Positions 34,056 through 45,090 of a stretch of 64,000 nucleotides of DNA are shown here, in pieces (the first letter of the stretch is position 1; each line of letters begins with the position of its first letter). The stretch comes from an uncultured Sphingomonadaceae bacterium. Its GTDB lineage: Bacteria; Pseudomonadota; Alphaproteobacteria; Sphingomonadales; Sphingomonadaceae. The position numbers were made by a program, and so were the translations under genes. The notes below the pieces were generated by a model, which worked only from the letters and a program-made list of their open reading frames with translations, did not search any database and had not been told where the DNA came from. The stretch covers positions 967,501 through 1,031,500 of the forward strand of contig CANNFX010000001.1 in assembly GCA_947504025.1 (NCBI GenBank), in the 5' to 3' direction.

Positions 34056-35669
34056 GTGGCAACCATCCAGCCAAATGCCGGTACGCCGGCACCGATAAGC
34101 AGTCACCGGGCCTTTCCGGCCATAGTGGCATTATGGTTCGCTGCGCTGTTCGGTATCGGCAGCCTCGTAATGCCTCGCCAGCTACTCGAATCTGTTGCCG
34201 GCATCTTCTCGGCTTCGGGAGCACCGCTTAGCGTCACGGCAAAGATTTTGATCGCGATGGCCGCAGCCGGAATCGGTGTGGCGCTGGGCCTTTGGGTTGC
34301 CCGCAAGGTTACCAGATCACAAACTGCTGAACCCGTTCGCAAACGGGCGCCGACGCTGCGCTCGGCCGACGCACATCCCGATGCACCAGCCCGTCGTCCC
34401 ATTTCCGCACTGGAAGAACTCGGAGAAGAGAAACTCGCTGAATCGGTACCCGAAGGCGATGCTGAAGACGTAGCTCAGCCACGTCGTCGTCGTTCACTGT
34501 CATTGACCGAAGAAAGTGGCCGTAGCGAATATCTCGATTTGGCGCCTCTTCCCGGACACCAGTATGATGAGGAAAGCCGGCCTGCGTCTGAAGATGATGA
34601 TGTGCTGGATTTCAGCACGCATCCCGACATGTTGCCCCAAGCGCAGGACGATAAAACGGTTGAGATCGCCGAACCGCTACCATTTGCAGCACCAGTAGAA
34701 GGTGATGATGCAGAACCTCTTGAGCTAGTTGCCGAAGAAAAGGTCGAAGTGTTTGAACTGTCAGCAGTTGAATCAACTGAAGAGGCAACGGAAGAACCTG
34801 CTCTAATTGAAGCCGCGATCAACAACGTACCGGTCGCCGACCGTCCTGTTGAAGAGCTCGGCATGGTCGAGCTGGTCGAACGGCTGGCCATCTCAATCAA
34901 GCAGCGCAAAGAAGCACCGCTTTCTTCGCGCGCCGCAATTTCCCAATCATTCTTTGCCGCACCTGAAATCGGCGGTGACACAGCCGAAACTGATGAAGCA
35001 CCACATTTTGAACCGGACGGATTCAACGCCATCCCATCGGCCCTGCAGTCATTGATGATTGACGACCATGACGATGACGATACCGATGACGAACCATTTC
35101 CAGCGCTCGACCTGACGAGCGCCCCGCGTCCTTTTGGGGCACCGCTGGATGACGAAATAGACAGCGAATTGGACGATCAACCCGGCGATCAATCCGGAAA
35201 TGATGGATTCGAGGTCGAAGCGGTTGAGAGTGACGCCGAGTTTGATGGTGCCTTCGTTGCTGAGGTAATCGACAACGTAGAAGAAAATGAAGCCGGCGAA
35301 GAGGATTCTTATACCTCACTTCTCGCCATGAAGAGCCCCTTCCTTCCCGGACAGGAACCCGTGCGGATCGAGGAAGAAGACGAAACCGAAGGTGAAATTC
35401 AGCCGGTGGTTGTGTTCCCGGAGAGCCAAGAGAGCACCTTCGGTCAACAATCCGCAACCGAACACGAAGGTGAAAGTGAACATGAGGCGGAAGAAGCCGC
35501 CGTTGTTCCTACAGCCTTCGATGCCCCCGGCACCGTTCGTCTGTTTGATGCGCCAGGGTCGAAAGCTCCGGCGTCCGCACCTGCCTCGGAAAAAGCAGAC
35601 CCAGCGGAAACCGAAAAAGCGCTCCGCGAGGCTCTCTCAACGCTACGGCGGATGAGCGGCGCGGCTTAA
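34056..35669 (+). CDS. Acidic membrane-anchored protein of unknown function
   Basis: 537 residues from a GTG start. Two hydrophobic segments near 20-40 and 63-82 are followed by about 450 residues that are strongly acidic and low in complexity (many E, D, A; for example D-D-H-D-D-D-D-T-D-D-E). They include short basic islands (R-K-R-A-P-T, P-R-R-R-R-S) and are probably disordered. No enzyme domain was recognised. It follows the XrtA-system glycosyltransferase by 47 bp, on the same strand, so it may belong to that polysaccharide unit or act as a cytoplasmic scaffold. The function is unknown. Confidence 0.7.
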   Translation: MATIQPNAGTPAPISSHRAFPAIVALWFAALFGIGSLVMPRQLLESVAGIFSASGAPLSVTAKILIAMAAAGIGVALGLWVARKVTRSQTAEPVRKRAPTLRSADAHPDAPARRPISALEELGEEKLAESVPEGDAEDVAQPRRRRSLSLTEESGRSEYLDLAPLPGHQYDEESRPASEDDDVLDFSTHPDMLPQAQDDKTVEIAEPLPFAAPVEGDDAEPLELVAEEKVEVFELSAVESTEEATEEPALIEAAINNVPVADRPVEELGMVELVERLAISIKQRKEAPLSSRAAISQSFFAAPEIGGDTAETDEAPHFEPDGFNAIPSALQSLMIDDHDDDDTDDEPFPALDLTSAPRPFGAPLDDEIDSELDDQPGDQSGNDGFEVEAVESDAEFDGAFVAEVIDNVEENEAGEEDSYTSLLAMKSPFLPGQEPVRIEEEDETEGEIQPVVVFPESQESTFGQQSATEHEGESEHEAEEAAVVPTAFDAPGTVRLFDAPGSKAPASAPASEKADPAETEKALREALSTLRRMSGAA

Positions 35670-35875
35670 CGCCCGCAACGAGCTGTCCGCCGATAACTCC
35701 CACCGCAAACAGCGTGCATTCGAAATAGCAATCCTTCGCGGTTGCAAAAAATCTATGCTGTCGCCATTATGCCCGCTTGCGCTAATAATACTGCGTTTGC
35801 GGCGAGATTCGTCGCGCTTAATTGCCGAAACCCGCAGGCATGCGACATTTTGGCTACTTACAGGATGGGAATTGA

Positions 35876-38800
35876 ATGGGCTTTCCGGTGTCCGAAGGGC
35901 TTTACGACGCACGTAACGAACACGACGCATGTGGTGTGGGCATGGTTGCCCATATTAAGGGCGTCCAAAGCCATGAGATTGTAAGTAAATCTCTGGAAAT
36001 TCTTGCGAACCTTGATCACCGCGGAGCCGTGGGCGCAGATCCCTTGCTGGGCGATGGTGCCGGATTGCTCATGCAAATCCCCCACAAGCTGATCCGCAAA
36101 TGGGCAGATGAAGGCGAGCACGACCTTCCCGCAGAAGGCCATTATGCTGTCGCAATGTGCTTCTTACCGCAAGGCGAGCAGGAGCGCGGCTTCGTTACCG
36201 AGCAGATGGAGAAGTTCATCGCCAAAGAAGGCCAGCGGCTGATTGGCTGGCGCGATGTGCCGGTGACGATGGACGGCCTGGGCAAGGCTGTTATCGATTC
36301 TATGCCGGTGATCCGCCAATGCATAGTCGGTATGGGCGAAAATTGCCCCGATCAGGACGCGTTTGAACGCAAGCTGCTGACCATCCGCAAGCAGCTCCAA
36401 AACCCGCTTGCCAAGCTGGCGACAAAACACTCCATGCCCGGTTTGCTTGAGTTATATCTACCCAGCTTCTCCAGCCGGACTATCGTTTACAAGGGCCTGC
36501 TGCTCGCAACGCAGGTCGGCAGTTTTTATGACGATCTGCGTGATCCCGATTGTACCAGTGCATTGGGCCTGGTGCATCAGCGTTTCAGCACCAATACATT
36601 CCCCAGCTGGCGGCTCGCTCACCCGTTCCGCCTGATCGCGCATAATGGCGAGATCAACACAGTTCGCGGCAACGTAAATTGGATGAATGCCCGCCGCCGG
36701 ACGATGGAATCCGACCTGCTCGGCCCCGATCTCGACAAAATGTGGCCGATCATTCCGCATGGCCAGTCTGACACAGCATGCCTCGACAATGCGCTCGAAC
36801 TGCTGATCGCTGGCGGCTATTCGCTCGCCCATGCGATGATGATGCTGATCCCCGAAGCATGGGCCAAGAACGATCTGATGGATCCGGAACGCCGGGCTTT
36901 TTACGAATATCACGCAGCGCTGATGGAACCATGGGACGGCCCCGCCGCCGTCTGCTTCACCGATGGCCGCCAGATTGGCGCGACGCTCGACCGTAATGGC
37001 CTGCGTCCCGCCCGTTTCTGCGTGACCAAAGACGATATCGTCTGCCTCGCATCGGAAAGCGGCGTTTTGCCGTTCGCCGAAGAAGACATCACCCGCAAAT
37101 GGCGCCTTCAGCCAGGCCGGATGCTGATGATCGATCTCGAAGAGGGGCGTATCATCGAGGACGAGGAGGTGAAAGCCAGCCTCTCCGACGCGCATCCCTA
37201 TGCAAAATGGCTCGAGAAAGCGCAGTATAAGCTCGAGGATCTCCACACGATCGAGCCCGAGCTTTCCGAACTTGCGATGGACGATTCCAGCCTGCTGCAA
37301 CGCCAGCAAGCGTTCGGATATACGCAAGAAGACATCAGCCGCTTTTTAGAACCGATGGCCGTGAACGCCGATGATCCGCTTGGATCGATGGGCACGGACA
37401 CGCCAATTGCCGTGCTGTCGGACAAGAGCCGTCTGCTTTACGATTATTTCAAACAGAACTTCGCACAAGTTACCAATCCGCCCATCGATCCGATCCGCGA
37501 AGAGCTGGTGATGAGTCTGCTATCGATGATCGGCCCGCGTCCGAATTTGCTGGGCCGTGATGGCGGTACGCATAAGCGCCTGGAGGTACAGCAACCTATC
37601 CTGACCAACCGCGATCTGGCGAAAATCCGCTCGGTCGAGGCAGCGCTGGACGGTGCATTCCGCACTGCCACAATCGACATGACCTGGGACGTTTCCACCG
37701 GCCCTGACGGTATCGCACTTGCGATCAAGGAAATGTGTTGGGCCGCTACCGAAGCTGTGCTGGCAGACCACACGATCCTGATTCTGTCCGACCGTGCACA
37801 AGGGCAGGACCGTGTTCCAATGCCCGCACTACTCGCCACCTCTGCTGTCCATCACCACCTTGTTCGCCAAGGCCTGAGGATGCAAACCGGCATCGTCGTC
37901 GAAACCGGCGAAGCGCGCGAAGTGCATCACTTCTGTGTGCTCGCAGGATACGGCGCAGAAGCCGTGAACCCCTATCTTGCTTTTGAAACGCTGGAGAATT
38001 TGCGCAGCCGCAAGTTCGATCATCTCGAACGCGAACAGGTCGAACAAAATTACATCGCGGCTGTCGGCAAAGGCATCCGCAAGGTCATGTCCAAAATGGG
38101 CATTTCGACATACCAATCCTATTGCGGTGCGCAGATTTTTGACGCGGTTGGCCTGTCGAGCAAATTCATCGACGATTACTTCAAAGGCACTGCCACCAGC
38201 ATCGAAGGGGTCGGCCTGAAGGAAGTGGCCGAGGAAGCATCACGCCGTCACGGAACAGCTTACGGCGACAGCCCGCTCTATAAGAGCATGCTCGATGTCG
38301 GCGGTATCTACCAATACCGTTTACGCGGCGAAAACCATGCATGGACACCTGCCAATGTCGCCAGCTTGCAACATGCTGTGCGCGGCGGCGATCACAAGAA
38401 TTACGACGATTTCGCAAAGTCGGTAAACGAGCAGGCAGAGCGCCTGTTGACCATTCGCGGCTTGATGGAACTGAAACCGGCGGACCAGAAAATCCCGCTA
38501 TCCGAAGTCGAACCGGCAGCAGAAATCGTCAAACGTTTCAGCACCGGCGCGATGAGCTTCGGTTCGATCAGCCATGAAGCGCATTCGACCATGGCAATCG
38601 CGATGAACCGCATCGGCGGCCGTTCCAACACGGGCGAAGGCGGCGAGGAAACCGGCCGCTACACGCCGATGGAAAATGGCGATTCCATGCGCAGCCGGAT
38701 CAAACAGGTTGCCTCGGGCCGTTTTGGTGTGACTACCGAATATCTCGTCAATGCCGACGATATCCAGATCAAGATGGCACAGGGCGCAAAGCCCGGCGAA

Positions 38801-40516
38801 GGCGGCCAATTGCCCGGTCACAAGGTCGATAAGCGGATCGGGGCGGTGCGTCACTCAACGCCGGGCGTCGGTCTGATTTCGCCGCCACCGCACCACGACA
38901 TTTACTCGATTGAAGATCTCGCGCAGCTGATTCACGACCTCAAAAACGTGAACACAGGCGCGCGTGTATCAGTAAAGCTGGTATCCGAAGTTGGCGTCGG
39001 CACAGTGGCTGCAGGCGTTTCAAAAGCGCGCGCTGACCATGTGACAATTTCGGGTTACGAAGGCGGGACAGGCGCTTCACCGCTGACCAGCCTGACGCAT
39101 GCCGGCTCCCCATGGGAAATTGGCCTTGCTGAAACGCAGCAGACCCTTCTGCTCAACGACTTGCGCAGCCGTATTGCAGTGCAGGTCGACGGCGGCTTGC
39201 GGACCGGGCGCGATGTCGCGATTGGCGCTTTGCTCGGCGCAGACGAGTTTGGTTTCGCCACCGCCCCGCTGATTGCGGCTGGCTGTATCATGATGCGCAA
39301 ATGCCATCTGAACACTTGCCCCGTCGGCGTCGCCACACAGAACCCCGAACTGCGCAAACGGTTTGTCGGTACGCCCGAACATGTGATCAACTACTTCTTC
39401 TTCGTCGCTGAAGAGCTGCGCGTGATCATGGCCGAAATGGGCTTCCGCACGCTCGAGGAAATGGTTGGCCGCGTTGACCGGATCAACATGAACCGTGCGA
39501 TCCGCCATTGGAAAGCCGAAGGTGTCGATCTCACCAAGCTGCTCCATCAGGTGAAGCCAGCCGAAGGCGCTGCGCTCCATCACACCGATGTGCAGGATCA
39601 CAATCTTGGCGCGGCCATGGATGTCGAGCTGATCAAGGCCTGCCAGCCCGCGATCACCAAGGGCGAGGCCGTCGTGCTGGATCGCACGATCAAGAATGTG
39701 AACCGCACAGCGGGCACCATGCTCTCGGGTGAGATTGCCAAAACCTATGGCCATGAAGGCCTGCCTGCCGAGACAATCCGTATCAATCTGACCGGTGTTG
39801 CTGGCCAGAGCTTTGCGGCTTGGCTTGCCCACGGCGTAACACTCGACCTGATCGGCGACGCCAATGACTATGTCGGTAAGGGGCTGTCGGGCGGACGCAT
39901 TATCGTGCGCCAGCCTGAAGGTCTGAACCGCGTTCCGTCGCAGAACATCATCGTCGGCAACACCGTGCTTTATGGCGCAATTGCGGGTGAAGCATACTTC
40001 AACGGCGTGGGCGGCGAACGTTTCGCGGTCCGTAACTCAGGCGCCATCGCAGTCGTCGAGGGAACAGGCGACCACACCTGCGAATATATGACCGGCGGTG
40101 TCGTGGTGGTTCTGGGACGCACAGGACGCAACTTCGCAGCAGGCATGAGCGGCGGCGTCGCCTATGTTTACGACCCCAAGGGCACGTTCCACGAACGCTG
40201 TAACCTTTCGATGGTCGATCTGGAGAAGCTGTCGGCTGAACCTGATGCCGAAGACGGAGCAGGCCGGCCGAAGCAGCGCGGCACCAGCGTCGGCGATTTC
40301 GGCATGGGCGATATGCTGCGCCATGATGCAGAGCGGCTGAAAATCCTGATCGAGCGGCACAAGCTGCATACCGGTTCCGCCCGGGCTGCAAATATGCTCG
40401 ACGATTGGCCGGGTACTGTCAGCAAGTTCGTAAAGGTAATGCCGCGCGATTACGCGGCCGCGCTGAAGCAGCTGGAAACAGAGCGCGACGAAGCCGCCTC
40501 GGTTGCGGCGGAATAA
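35876..40516 (+). CDS. gltB: Glutamate synthase (NADPH) large subunit
   Basis: 1,546 residues. The N-terminal glutamine amidotransferase has its nucleophile Cys19 in D-A-C-G-V-G, so an 18-residue propeptide is expected. The synthase domain carries the FMN-binding region and the 3Fe-4S cysteines in [15 protein letters not shown]. The C-terminal GXGXG domain is seen as [21 protein letters not shown]. It makes glutamate from 2-oxoglutarate and glutamine with GltD. The 206 bp leader before it is AT-rich but shows no clear operator to me. Confidence 0.97.
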   Translation: MGFPVSEGLYDARNEHDACGVGMVAHIKGVQSHEIVSKSLEILANLDHRGAVGADPLLGDGAGLLMQIPHKLIRKWADEGEHDLPAEGHYAVAMCFLPQGEQERGFVTEQMEKFIAKEGQRLIGWRDVPVTMDGLGKAVIDSMPVIRQCIVGMGENCPDQDAFERKLLTIRKQLQNPLAKLATKHSMPGLLELYLPSFSSRTIVYKGLLLATQVGSFYDDLRDPDCTSALGLVHQRFSTNTFPSWRLAHPFRLIAHNGEINTVRGNVNWMNARRRTMESDLLGPDLDKMWPIIPHGQSDTACLDNALELLIAGGYSLAHAMMMLIPEAWAKNDLMDPERRAFYEYHAALMEPWDGPAAVCFTDGRQIGATLDRNGLRPARFCVTKDDIVCLASESGVLPFAEEDITRKWRLQPGRMLMIDLEEGRIIEDEEVKASLSDAHPYAKWLEKAQYKLEDLHTIEPELSELAMDDSSLLQRQQAFGYTQEDISRFLEPMAVNADDPLGSMGTDTPIAVLSDKSRLLYDYFKQNFAQVTNPPIDPIREELVMSLLSMIGPRPNLLGRDGGTHKRLEVQQPILTNRDLAKIRSVEAALDGAFRTATIDMTWDVSTGPDGIALAIKEMCWAATEAVLADHTILILSDRAQGQDRVPMPALLATSAVHHHLVRQGLRMQTGIVVETGEAREVHHFCVLAGYGAEAVNPYLAFETLENLRSRKFDHLEREQVEQNYIAAVGKGIRKVMSKMGISTYQSYCGAQIFDAVGLSSKFIDDYFKGTATSIEGVGLKEVAEEASRRHGTAYGDSPLYKSMLDVGGIYQYRLRGENHAWTPANVASLQHAVRGGDHKNYDDFAKSVNEQAERLLTIRGLMELKPADQKIPLSEVEPAAEIVKRFSTGAMSFGSISHEAHSTMAIAMNRIGGRSNTGEGGEETGRYTPMENGDSMRSRIKQVASGRFGVTTEYLVNADDIQIKMAQGAKPGEGGQLPGHKVDKRIGAVRHSTPGVGLISPPPHHDIYSIEDLAQLIHDLKNVNTGARVSVKLVSEVGVGTVAAGVSKARADHVTISGYEGGTGASPLTSLTHAGSPWEIGLAETQQTLLLNDLRSRIAVQVDGGLRTGRDVAIGALLGADEFGFATAPLIAAGCIMMRKCHLNTCPVGVATQNPELRKRFVGTPEHVINYFFFVAEELRVIMAEMGFRTLEEMVGRVDRINMNRAIRHWKAEGVDLTKLLHQVKPAEGAALHHTDVQDHNLGAAMDVELIKACQPAITKGEAVVLDRTIKNVNRTAGTMLSGEIAKTYGHEGLPAETIRINLTGVAGQSFAAWLAHGVTLDLIGDANDYVGKGLSGGRIIVRQPEGLNRVPSQNIIVGNTVLYGAIAGEAYFNGVGGERFAVRNSGAIAVVEGTGDHTCEYMTGGVVVVLGRTGRNFAAGMSGGVAYVYDPKGTFHERCNLSMVDLEKLSAEPDAEDGAGRPKQRGTSVGDFGMGDMLRHDAERLKILIERHKLHTGSARAANMLDDWPGTVSKFVKVMPRDYAAALKQLETERDEAASVAAE

Positions 40517-40527
40517 GGGCAAATACG

Positions 40528-41964
40528 ATGGGTAAAGAGACGGGCTTCCTCGAAGTCGAACGCAAGGACCGCGACTATATCGTTCCGGAAGAGCGGCTGA
40601 AGAGCTACCGCGAATTCACGATTCCGCCTTCGGAAGACAAGTTGAAGAGCCAGGCATCACGCTGCATGAATTGCGGGATTCCATATTGCCATAACGGCTG
40701 CCCGGTAAACAACATCATCCCTGACTGGAACCATCTGGTTTATGAAGGTGACTGGCAAAACGCGCTCGACGTGCTGCATTCAACCAACAATTTCCCCGAG
40801 TTTACAGGCCGCATCTGTCCCGCCCCGTGCGAGGCAAGTTGCACGCTCAATATCACCGATGATCCCGTTACGATCAAATCGATCGAGATGGCGATTATCG
40901 ACCGCGGATGGGACGAGGGCTGGGTCAAACCCCAAGTCCCGGCAAAGCGCAGCGGCAAAGCAGTTGCAGTTGTCGGCTCCGGACCTGCTGGTCTTGCATG
41001 CGCTCAGCAGCTCGCCCGCGCAGGCCACGCGGTAACTGTGTTCGAGAAAAGCGACCGCATTGGCGGATTGCTGCGGTACGGCATTCCTGACTTCAAGATG
41101 GAAAAACATCTGATCAACCGCCGAGCCGTCCAGATGGAAGCGGAGGGTGTGACCTTCAGATCCTCTACCGAAATTGGCGTGGATGTCTCCATCAAGTCGC
41201 TGAAGGAAAACTTCGATGCGATCGTTCTGGCCGGAGGCGCGGAAGTCGCTCGGCCGCTTGAGATTCCTGGCGCGGAATTGTCTGGCGTACGTCTCGCAAT
41301 GGAATTCCTGACTCAGCAAAACAAGCGCAACGCCGGCGACGACGAAGTCCGCGCTGCACCGCGCGGAACGTTGAGTGCAGAAGGCCAGCATGTGGTTGTT
41401 CTGGGCGGCGGAGACACCGGATCGGACTGTGTCGGCACATCCAACCGGCAAGGCGCGGCCAGCGTCGCACAGCTGGAAATCATGCCCAAGCCGCCAGTGC
41501 ATGAAGACAAGCAACTGACCTGGCCCGATTGGCCAATGAAGCTGCGCACGACCTCCAGCCACGAAGAAGGCGTAGAGCGTGACTGGTCGGTTCTGACCAA
41601 GCGCGTGGTCGGCCAAGACGGCAAAGTTACTGGCCTCGAATGCGTGCATATCGAATGGAAAGACGGCAGGTTTACCGAAGTGGAAGGCAGCGACTTTACA
41701 TTGAAGGCTGACCTGATCCTGCTTGCTATGGGTTTCCTTGGCCCGGTAAAATCAGGAATGATCGATCAAGCAGGCGTTGAACTGGATGGCCGGGGTAATG
41801 TTCTTGGCAATACGGAAGACTACAAGACCAGCGAAGAGAACATCTTCGCCTGCGGCGATATGCGCCGCGGCCAAAGCCTTGTCGTCTGGGCCATCCGCGA
41901 AGGTCGCCAGGCCGCTCGCAGCGTCGATGAAGCACTGATGGGAGCGACGCAGCTACCGCGTTGA
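40528..41964 (+). CDS. gltD: Glutamate synthase small subunit
   Basis: 478 residues. The N-terminal cysteines [13 protein letters not shown] and C-P-A-P-C-E-A-S-C ligate two 4Fe-4S clusters. The first nucleotide-binding motif [15 protein letters not shown] (about 151-165) binds FAD and a second near [12 protein letters not shown] binds NADPH. It passes electrons to GltB, 11 bp upstream. I chose ATG 40528; the frame is open upstream only as an overlap into gltB. Confidence 0.96.
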   Translation: MGKETGFLEVERKDRDYIVPEERLKSYREFTIPPSEDKLKSQASRCMNCGIPYCHNGCPVNNIIPDWNHLVYEGDWQNALDVLHSTNNFPEFTGRICPAPCEASCTLNITDDPVTIKSIEMAIIDRGWDEGWVKPQVPAKRSGKAVAVVGSGPAGLACAQQLARAGHAVTVFEKSDRIGGLLRYGIPDFKMEKHLINRRAVQMEAEGVTFRSSTEIGVDVSIKSLKENFDAIVLAGGAEVARPLEIPGAELSGVRLAMEFLTQQNKRNAGDDEVRAAPRGTLSAEGQHVVVLGGGDTGSDCVGTSNRQGAASVAQLEIMPKPPVHEDKQLTWPDWPMKLRTTSSHEEGVERDWSVLTKRVVGQDGKVTGLECVHIEWKDGRFTEVEGSDFTLKADLILLAMGFLGPVKSGMIDQAGVELDGRGNVLGNTEDYKTSEENIFACGDMRRGQSLVVWAIREGRQAARSVDEALMGATQLPR

Positions 41965-42222
41965 TGCACATGATCGATGGCTGTTGCAGCTCTGCCTGTA
42001 ACTGTTCGCCGCACCGTGCGCTCGCATTACCCACACAACCAAGGGTGTTGTCCGTGATGTTCATGTGCCAGAAAGGCTGGCCTAAACACTTAGGAGGCCC
42101 ACGCCGTACATCTTGTACACCAAGATGGAGGGGGTTTTGGCGACCGGACACGACAAAGCGGACCCGGCCAGACAAAAGCCTCGGACGCGGGGACGGCCGG
42201 TATCGTTTGAAGGAGAAAAGCA
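41965..42222. other. Gap between gltD and the OmpA-like gene, holding two hairpins
   Basis: No gene is supported here. A 7-bp stem CATCTTG/CAAGATG (42109-42115 with 42121-42127, loop TACAC) and a 5-bp stem CCTAA/TTAGG (42081-42085 with 42090-42094) lie in it. The first is followed by G and T runs that do not form a clean T tract, so neither is called a terminator. Confidence 0.4.
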
Positions 42223-43104
42223 ATGACCGACCTTTCCAGAAGCCCGAGAAACACCTTCCTGCTTGCCCTGCTGGCAGTATTGGCGCCGACCAGTGTGTTG
42301 GCACAAGAGCAGGAGCAACCAGGCGGCGAAACCATTACGACCGTATATGGTACGCCTCCGACTGATCTGTCCGGCTTGCCCGAAGGGCCCGACGTCGAAG
42401 GATTCATTTCCGCCCGCACCGGCGACAAGATGCAAGTTACAGCTGCAAATGGCGTGGGAACAGTGCTTCTGATCAGCGAAGGCACTGAAATCAGGGCCAA
42501 GAAGGGCCTTTTGGGCCTTGGCCGTGACAGGCTTGCGGCAGATTCGCTGATCAACGGACTGCCGGTGACTGTCGAGACGGTACAATGGGCCGGCGGCCTA
42601 GTGGCGAGCCGGGTCAAGTTGAGCAACAAAGACCTCAAGACCGCGAGTATGATCCGGACCGGCACCTCTCAGGGTTTTGCAGAACAGACCGCAGCGACCG
42701 AGGCGCTGCGCGGCCGCGTGGCTGATATTGATCAGTATAATATCAAAGGCACAACCAATGTGTACTTCGATACCGGCAAGGCCGATCTGTCCCCACAGGA
42801 CCAAGCCCGCCTGTGTGCCACGGCTTCTGAGGCTAATGGGATCAACAACGCGCTGCTCCTGGTGGTCGGTTACACCGATTCAACTGGAAGTTATGAAATT
42901 AACCAGGCGCTTAGCGAGAAGCGGGCCAGCCGCGTTGTCAATTATATCCAGCAGAATTGCGGTTGGAAGCCATATCGCATGCTTACCCCTACCGGCATGG
43001 CCACAGCGGACCCGCTTGCAAGCAACGACACGCCAGAAGGCAAAGCACAAAACCGCCGCGTCGCGATAAATATCTTGGTCAGCAAAGGCCTCGACGGTCT
43101 ATAA
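42223..43104 (+). CDS. OmpA family outer membrane protein
   Basis: 293 residues with a signal peptide ending V-L-A before Q-E-Q-E. The C-terminal OmpA-like domain (about residues 180-285) has N-V-Y-F-D-T-G-K-A-D-L-S and the peptidoglycan-binding helix Y-E-I-N-Q-A-L-S-E-K-R-A-S. A central region (about 55-150) is a beta-rich unknown domain. It is expected to anchor the outer membrane to peptidoglycan. AGGAGA precedes the ATG. It converges with the DksA-like gene over a 72 bp gap. Confidence 0.88.
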   Translation: MTDLSRSPRNTFLLALLAVLAPTSVLAQEQEQPGGETITTVYGTPPTDLSGLPEGPDVEGFISARTGDKMQVTAANGVGTVLLISEGTEIRAKKGLLGLGRDRLAADSLINGLPVTVETVQWAGGLVASRVKLSNKDLKTASMIRTGTSQGFAEQTAATEALRGRVADIDQYNIKGTTNVYFDTGKADLSPQDQARLCATASEANGINNALLLVVGYTDSTGSYEINQALSEKRASRVVNYIQQNCGWKPYRMLTPTGMATADPLASNDTPEGKAQNRRVAINILVSKGLDGL

Positions 43105-43176
43105 GCCACACGGGGCGGGCCCTGCCTGCCCCATCATACCCGGCCGGAAGCCACCGGACCGATCATTTGCAGCCGT

Positions 43177-43503
43177 TCAGCCAGCGCATCCGACGCATTT
43201 CGCAACGCTGGGGTCATTCGCCAACCGTGCCTTCGCAATCTCCTCGCCGCAGGTGAGGCAGTAACCCCATTCGCCCTCATCAAGCCGCGATAGCGCGCCA
43301 AGAATACGCTGCCGTTCGGTTTCGCGGCGGCGTTCTGCAGCCAGCGCCATCGCTTGGCCCTGCATTGCATCCATCCGCGACAAACGGCCAACGCTATCTT
43401 GTTGTAGCGTTACCGGCGCACGAGCTTCGGCTGAGAGACGATCTTCTTCGGTCAGTTCAGCCTTGCGGGCCAGCAAGTGCTTTCGTGCATCTTCCTGCGT
43501 CAT
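43177..43503 (-). CDS. TraR/DksA-type zinc finger protein
   Basis: 108 residues. An N-terminal coiled-coil region (about 1-75, with R-R-R-E-T-E-R-Q-R-I-L-G-A-L) precedes a four-cysteine zinc site, Y-C-L-T-C-G and K-C-V-G-C. This short DksA-like type binds the RNA polymerase secondary channel in some bacteria; direct function here is inferred. A full-length DksA with the acidic tip is not claimed. It lies 187 bp downstream of ung on the same strand, with its own leader. Confidence 0.85.
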   Translation of the reverse strand: MTQEDARKHLLARKAELTEEDRLSAEARAPVTLQQDSVGRLSRMDAMQGQAMALAAERRRETERQRILGALSRLDEGEWGYCLTCGEEIAKARLANDPSVAKCVGCAG

Positions 43504-43690
43504 GGGAATTTCCTACATGGCTGCGATCTGCTTGAGTCGCAGCATGGACCATCTTCTGCATATTAGCCAACAGGCGGCATGTGACACGGCGATCGCGAAA
43601 GGTCACACTCGGCTAACGAGTTTGATATGCAAAGTCTTATTATTCAATGATAATCCTGAAAGGTCACACAATCATTTCCACTGGTCTGTG
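43504..43690 (-). promoter_or_regulatory. Leader of the DksA-like gene with repeated GGTCACAC motif
   Basis: A 12-bp direct repeat, GAAAGGTCACAC, occurs at 43597-43608 and 43658-43669, 61 bp apart (about six helix turns). TGTGAC (43580-43585) is the inverse of GTCACA (43602-43607), giving one inverted pair. The elements lie about 80-165 bp upstream of the start codon, suggesting an activator or repressor site of unknown identity. Confidence 0.35.
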
Positions 43691-44374
43691 TCACTTGGTG
43701 CACCAGTCGATACCTCCGCGTCCGGCATCATCGAGAAACGCATTCGCCTGACTGAAAGGCTTAGATCCAAAGAACCCGCGATAGGCAGAAAGCGGACTGG
43801 GATGCACGGATTCAAGTACCAGATGCGGGCCAACCGAAAGACTGGCAATGCGCGCCGCCTTGGCCTGCGCATGGCCGCCCCAAAGAATAAAAACGGTCGG
43901 TTCAGATCTCTCCGCCACAGCGGCAACCACAGCGTCGGTAATCGCGCCCCATCCGCGCTTCGCATGGCTACCGGCGAGGGCTGCCTCAACCGTCAACGAG
44001 TTGTTGAGCAGCAACACCCCCTGCCGCGCCCATCCGGACAGATCACCCGAGACTGGCGGCTCGCAGCCGATGTCGCTGGCAAGCTCCTTGTAGATATTCC
44101 GCAAGCTGGGCGGCAGCTTCACCCCGTCTTGTACCGAGAAGCTGAGGCCATGCGCTTGCCCGGGCCCGTGATACGGATCCTGCCCAAGGATCACGACCTT
44201 TACGCTTTCAAGCGGCGTCATTTCCAGAGCAGCCAAGCGCTGTCCGCGCGGCGGATAAATGACCTTACCTGCATCCTCCTCAGCACGCAGCCAACCGCCC
44301 AGGTTTCGCGCTTCGGGCGTGTTCAGCACTGGTTCCAACACGCTGTGCCAGCTTTCAGGGATCGTTTCGCTCAT
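43691..44374 (-). CDS. ung: Uracil-DNA glycosylase
   Basis: 227 residues of family 1, which removes uracil from DNA to start base excision repair. The water-activating motif G-Q-D-P-Y-H-G-P-G-Q-A-H-G-L-S-F is near residues 65-80, and H-P-S-P-L-S-A-Y-R-G-F-F-G is the C-terminal DNA-intercalation loop. The ATG at 44374 (M-S-E-T-I-P-E-S-W) fits relatives; the frame is open to 44482 but that would overlap the divergent rnd promoter region. Expression of the downstream DksA-like gene could be linked. Confidence 0.94.
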   Translation of the reverse strand: MSETIPESWHSVLEPVLNTPEARNLGGWLRAEEDAGKVIYPPRGQRLAALEMTPLESVKVVILGQDPYHGPGQAHGLSFSVQDGVKLPPSLRNIYKELASDIGCEPPVSGDLSGWARQGVLLLNNSLTVEAALAGSHAKRGWGAITDAVVAAVAERSEPTVFILWGGHAQAKAARIASLSVGPHLVLESVHPSPLSAYRGFFGSKPFSQANAFLDDAGRGGIDWCTK

Positions 44375-44464
44375 CTTGTGAAGGTTACGCGTACTGATGA
44401 CCGCGCGCAATTCTGCACCAGCGAAGCCTTCCCCTCTTTCCCCAATCGGACTAAGGCCGCAGGC

Positions 44465-45082
44465 ATGACAGTTTACCTCCATGAAGAAGATCTGCCCGAG
44501 GATGTGTTCGCACCCGGACCGATCGCCGTCGACACTGAAACGATGGGCCTTATCACTCCGCGTGACCGCTTATGCGTCGTGCAAATCTCGGACGGAAGCG
44601 GTGACGAGCATCTCGTCCGTTTCGCCGCCGGCAGCAGCTACGAGGCGCCGATTCTGAAAGCGGTGCTGGGCGACCCGGAGCGCCTGAAGCTCTACCATTT
44701 CGCCCGCTTCGACCTGGCGGCGATCGAACATTATCTCGGCATCACTGCTGCACCGGTTTTCTGCACCAAAATCGCGAGCAAGCTGACCCGCACTTATACT
44801 GACCGCCACGGCCTCAAAAACCTTGTACAGGAACTGCTGGGCAAAGACATGTCCAAGCAGCAACAATCCAGTGACTGGGGCGCCCCTGAACTGAGTGCAG
44901 CCCAACAGGATTATGCCGCATCCGATGTGCGTTTTCTCCACGAAATGCATGAAAAGTTCGTTGGCCGGCTCGAACGCGAAGGTCGGACCGAATTGGCGCA
45001 AGCCTGCTTCGACTTCCTGCCAGCCCGCGCACGACTCGACCTTGCCGGTTGGGCCGAGCACGACATCTTTAGCCACATGTAA
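44465..45082 (+). CDS. rnd: Ribonuclease D-like 3'-5' exonuclease (short form)
   Basis: 205 residues, so only the DEDD exonuclease domain; the HRDC domains of full RNase D are missing. Exo motifs are A-V-D-T-E-T-M (residues near 21-27), H-F-A-R-F-D with the second carboxylate, and Y-A-A-S-D-V in which Y and D complete the DEDDy set. It begins the rnd-lptC-lptA order common in alphaproteobacteria. I use ATG 44465; a much longer in-frame opening to the left lies over the ung antisense strand and is not coding. Confidence 0.87.
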   Translation: MTVYLHEEDLPEDVFAPGPIAVDTETMGLITPRDRLCVVQISDGSGDEHLVRFAAGSSYEAPILKAVLGDPERLKLYHFARFDLAAIEHYLGITAAPVFCTKIASKLTRTYTDRHGLKNLVQELLGKDMSKQQQSSDWGAPELSAAQQDYAASDVRFLHEMHEKFVGRLEREGRTELAQACFDFLPARARLDLAGWAEHDIFSHM

Positions 45083-45090
45083 GTGCAGCC

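Noticed and set aside
36458..37327. A 289-residue frame opposite gltB
   Set aside because: GltB is intact across this stretch; the antisense frame has no recognisable features.
43463..44464. Long in-frame extension upstream of rnd
   Set aside because: The extension overlaps ung antisense and the DksA-like leader; relatives of rnd start near 44465.
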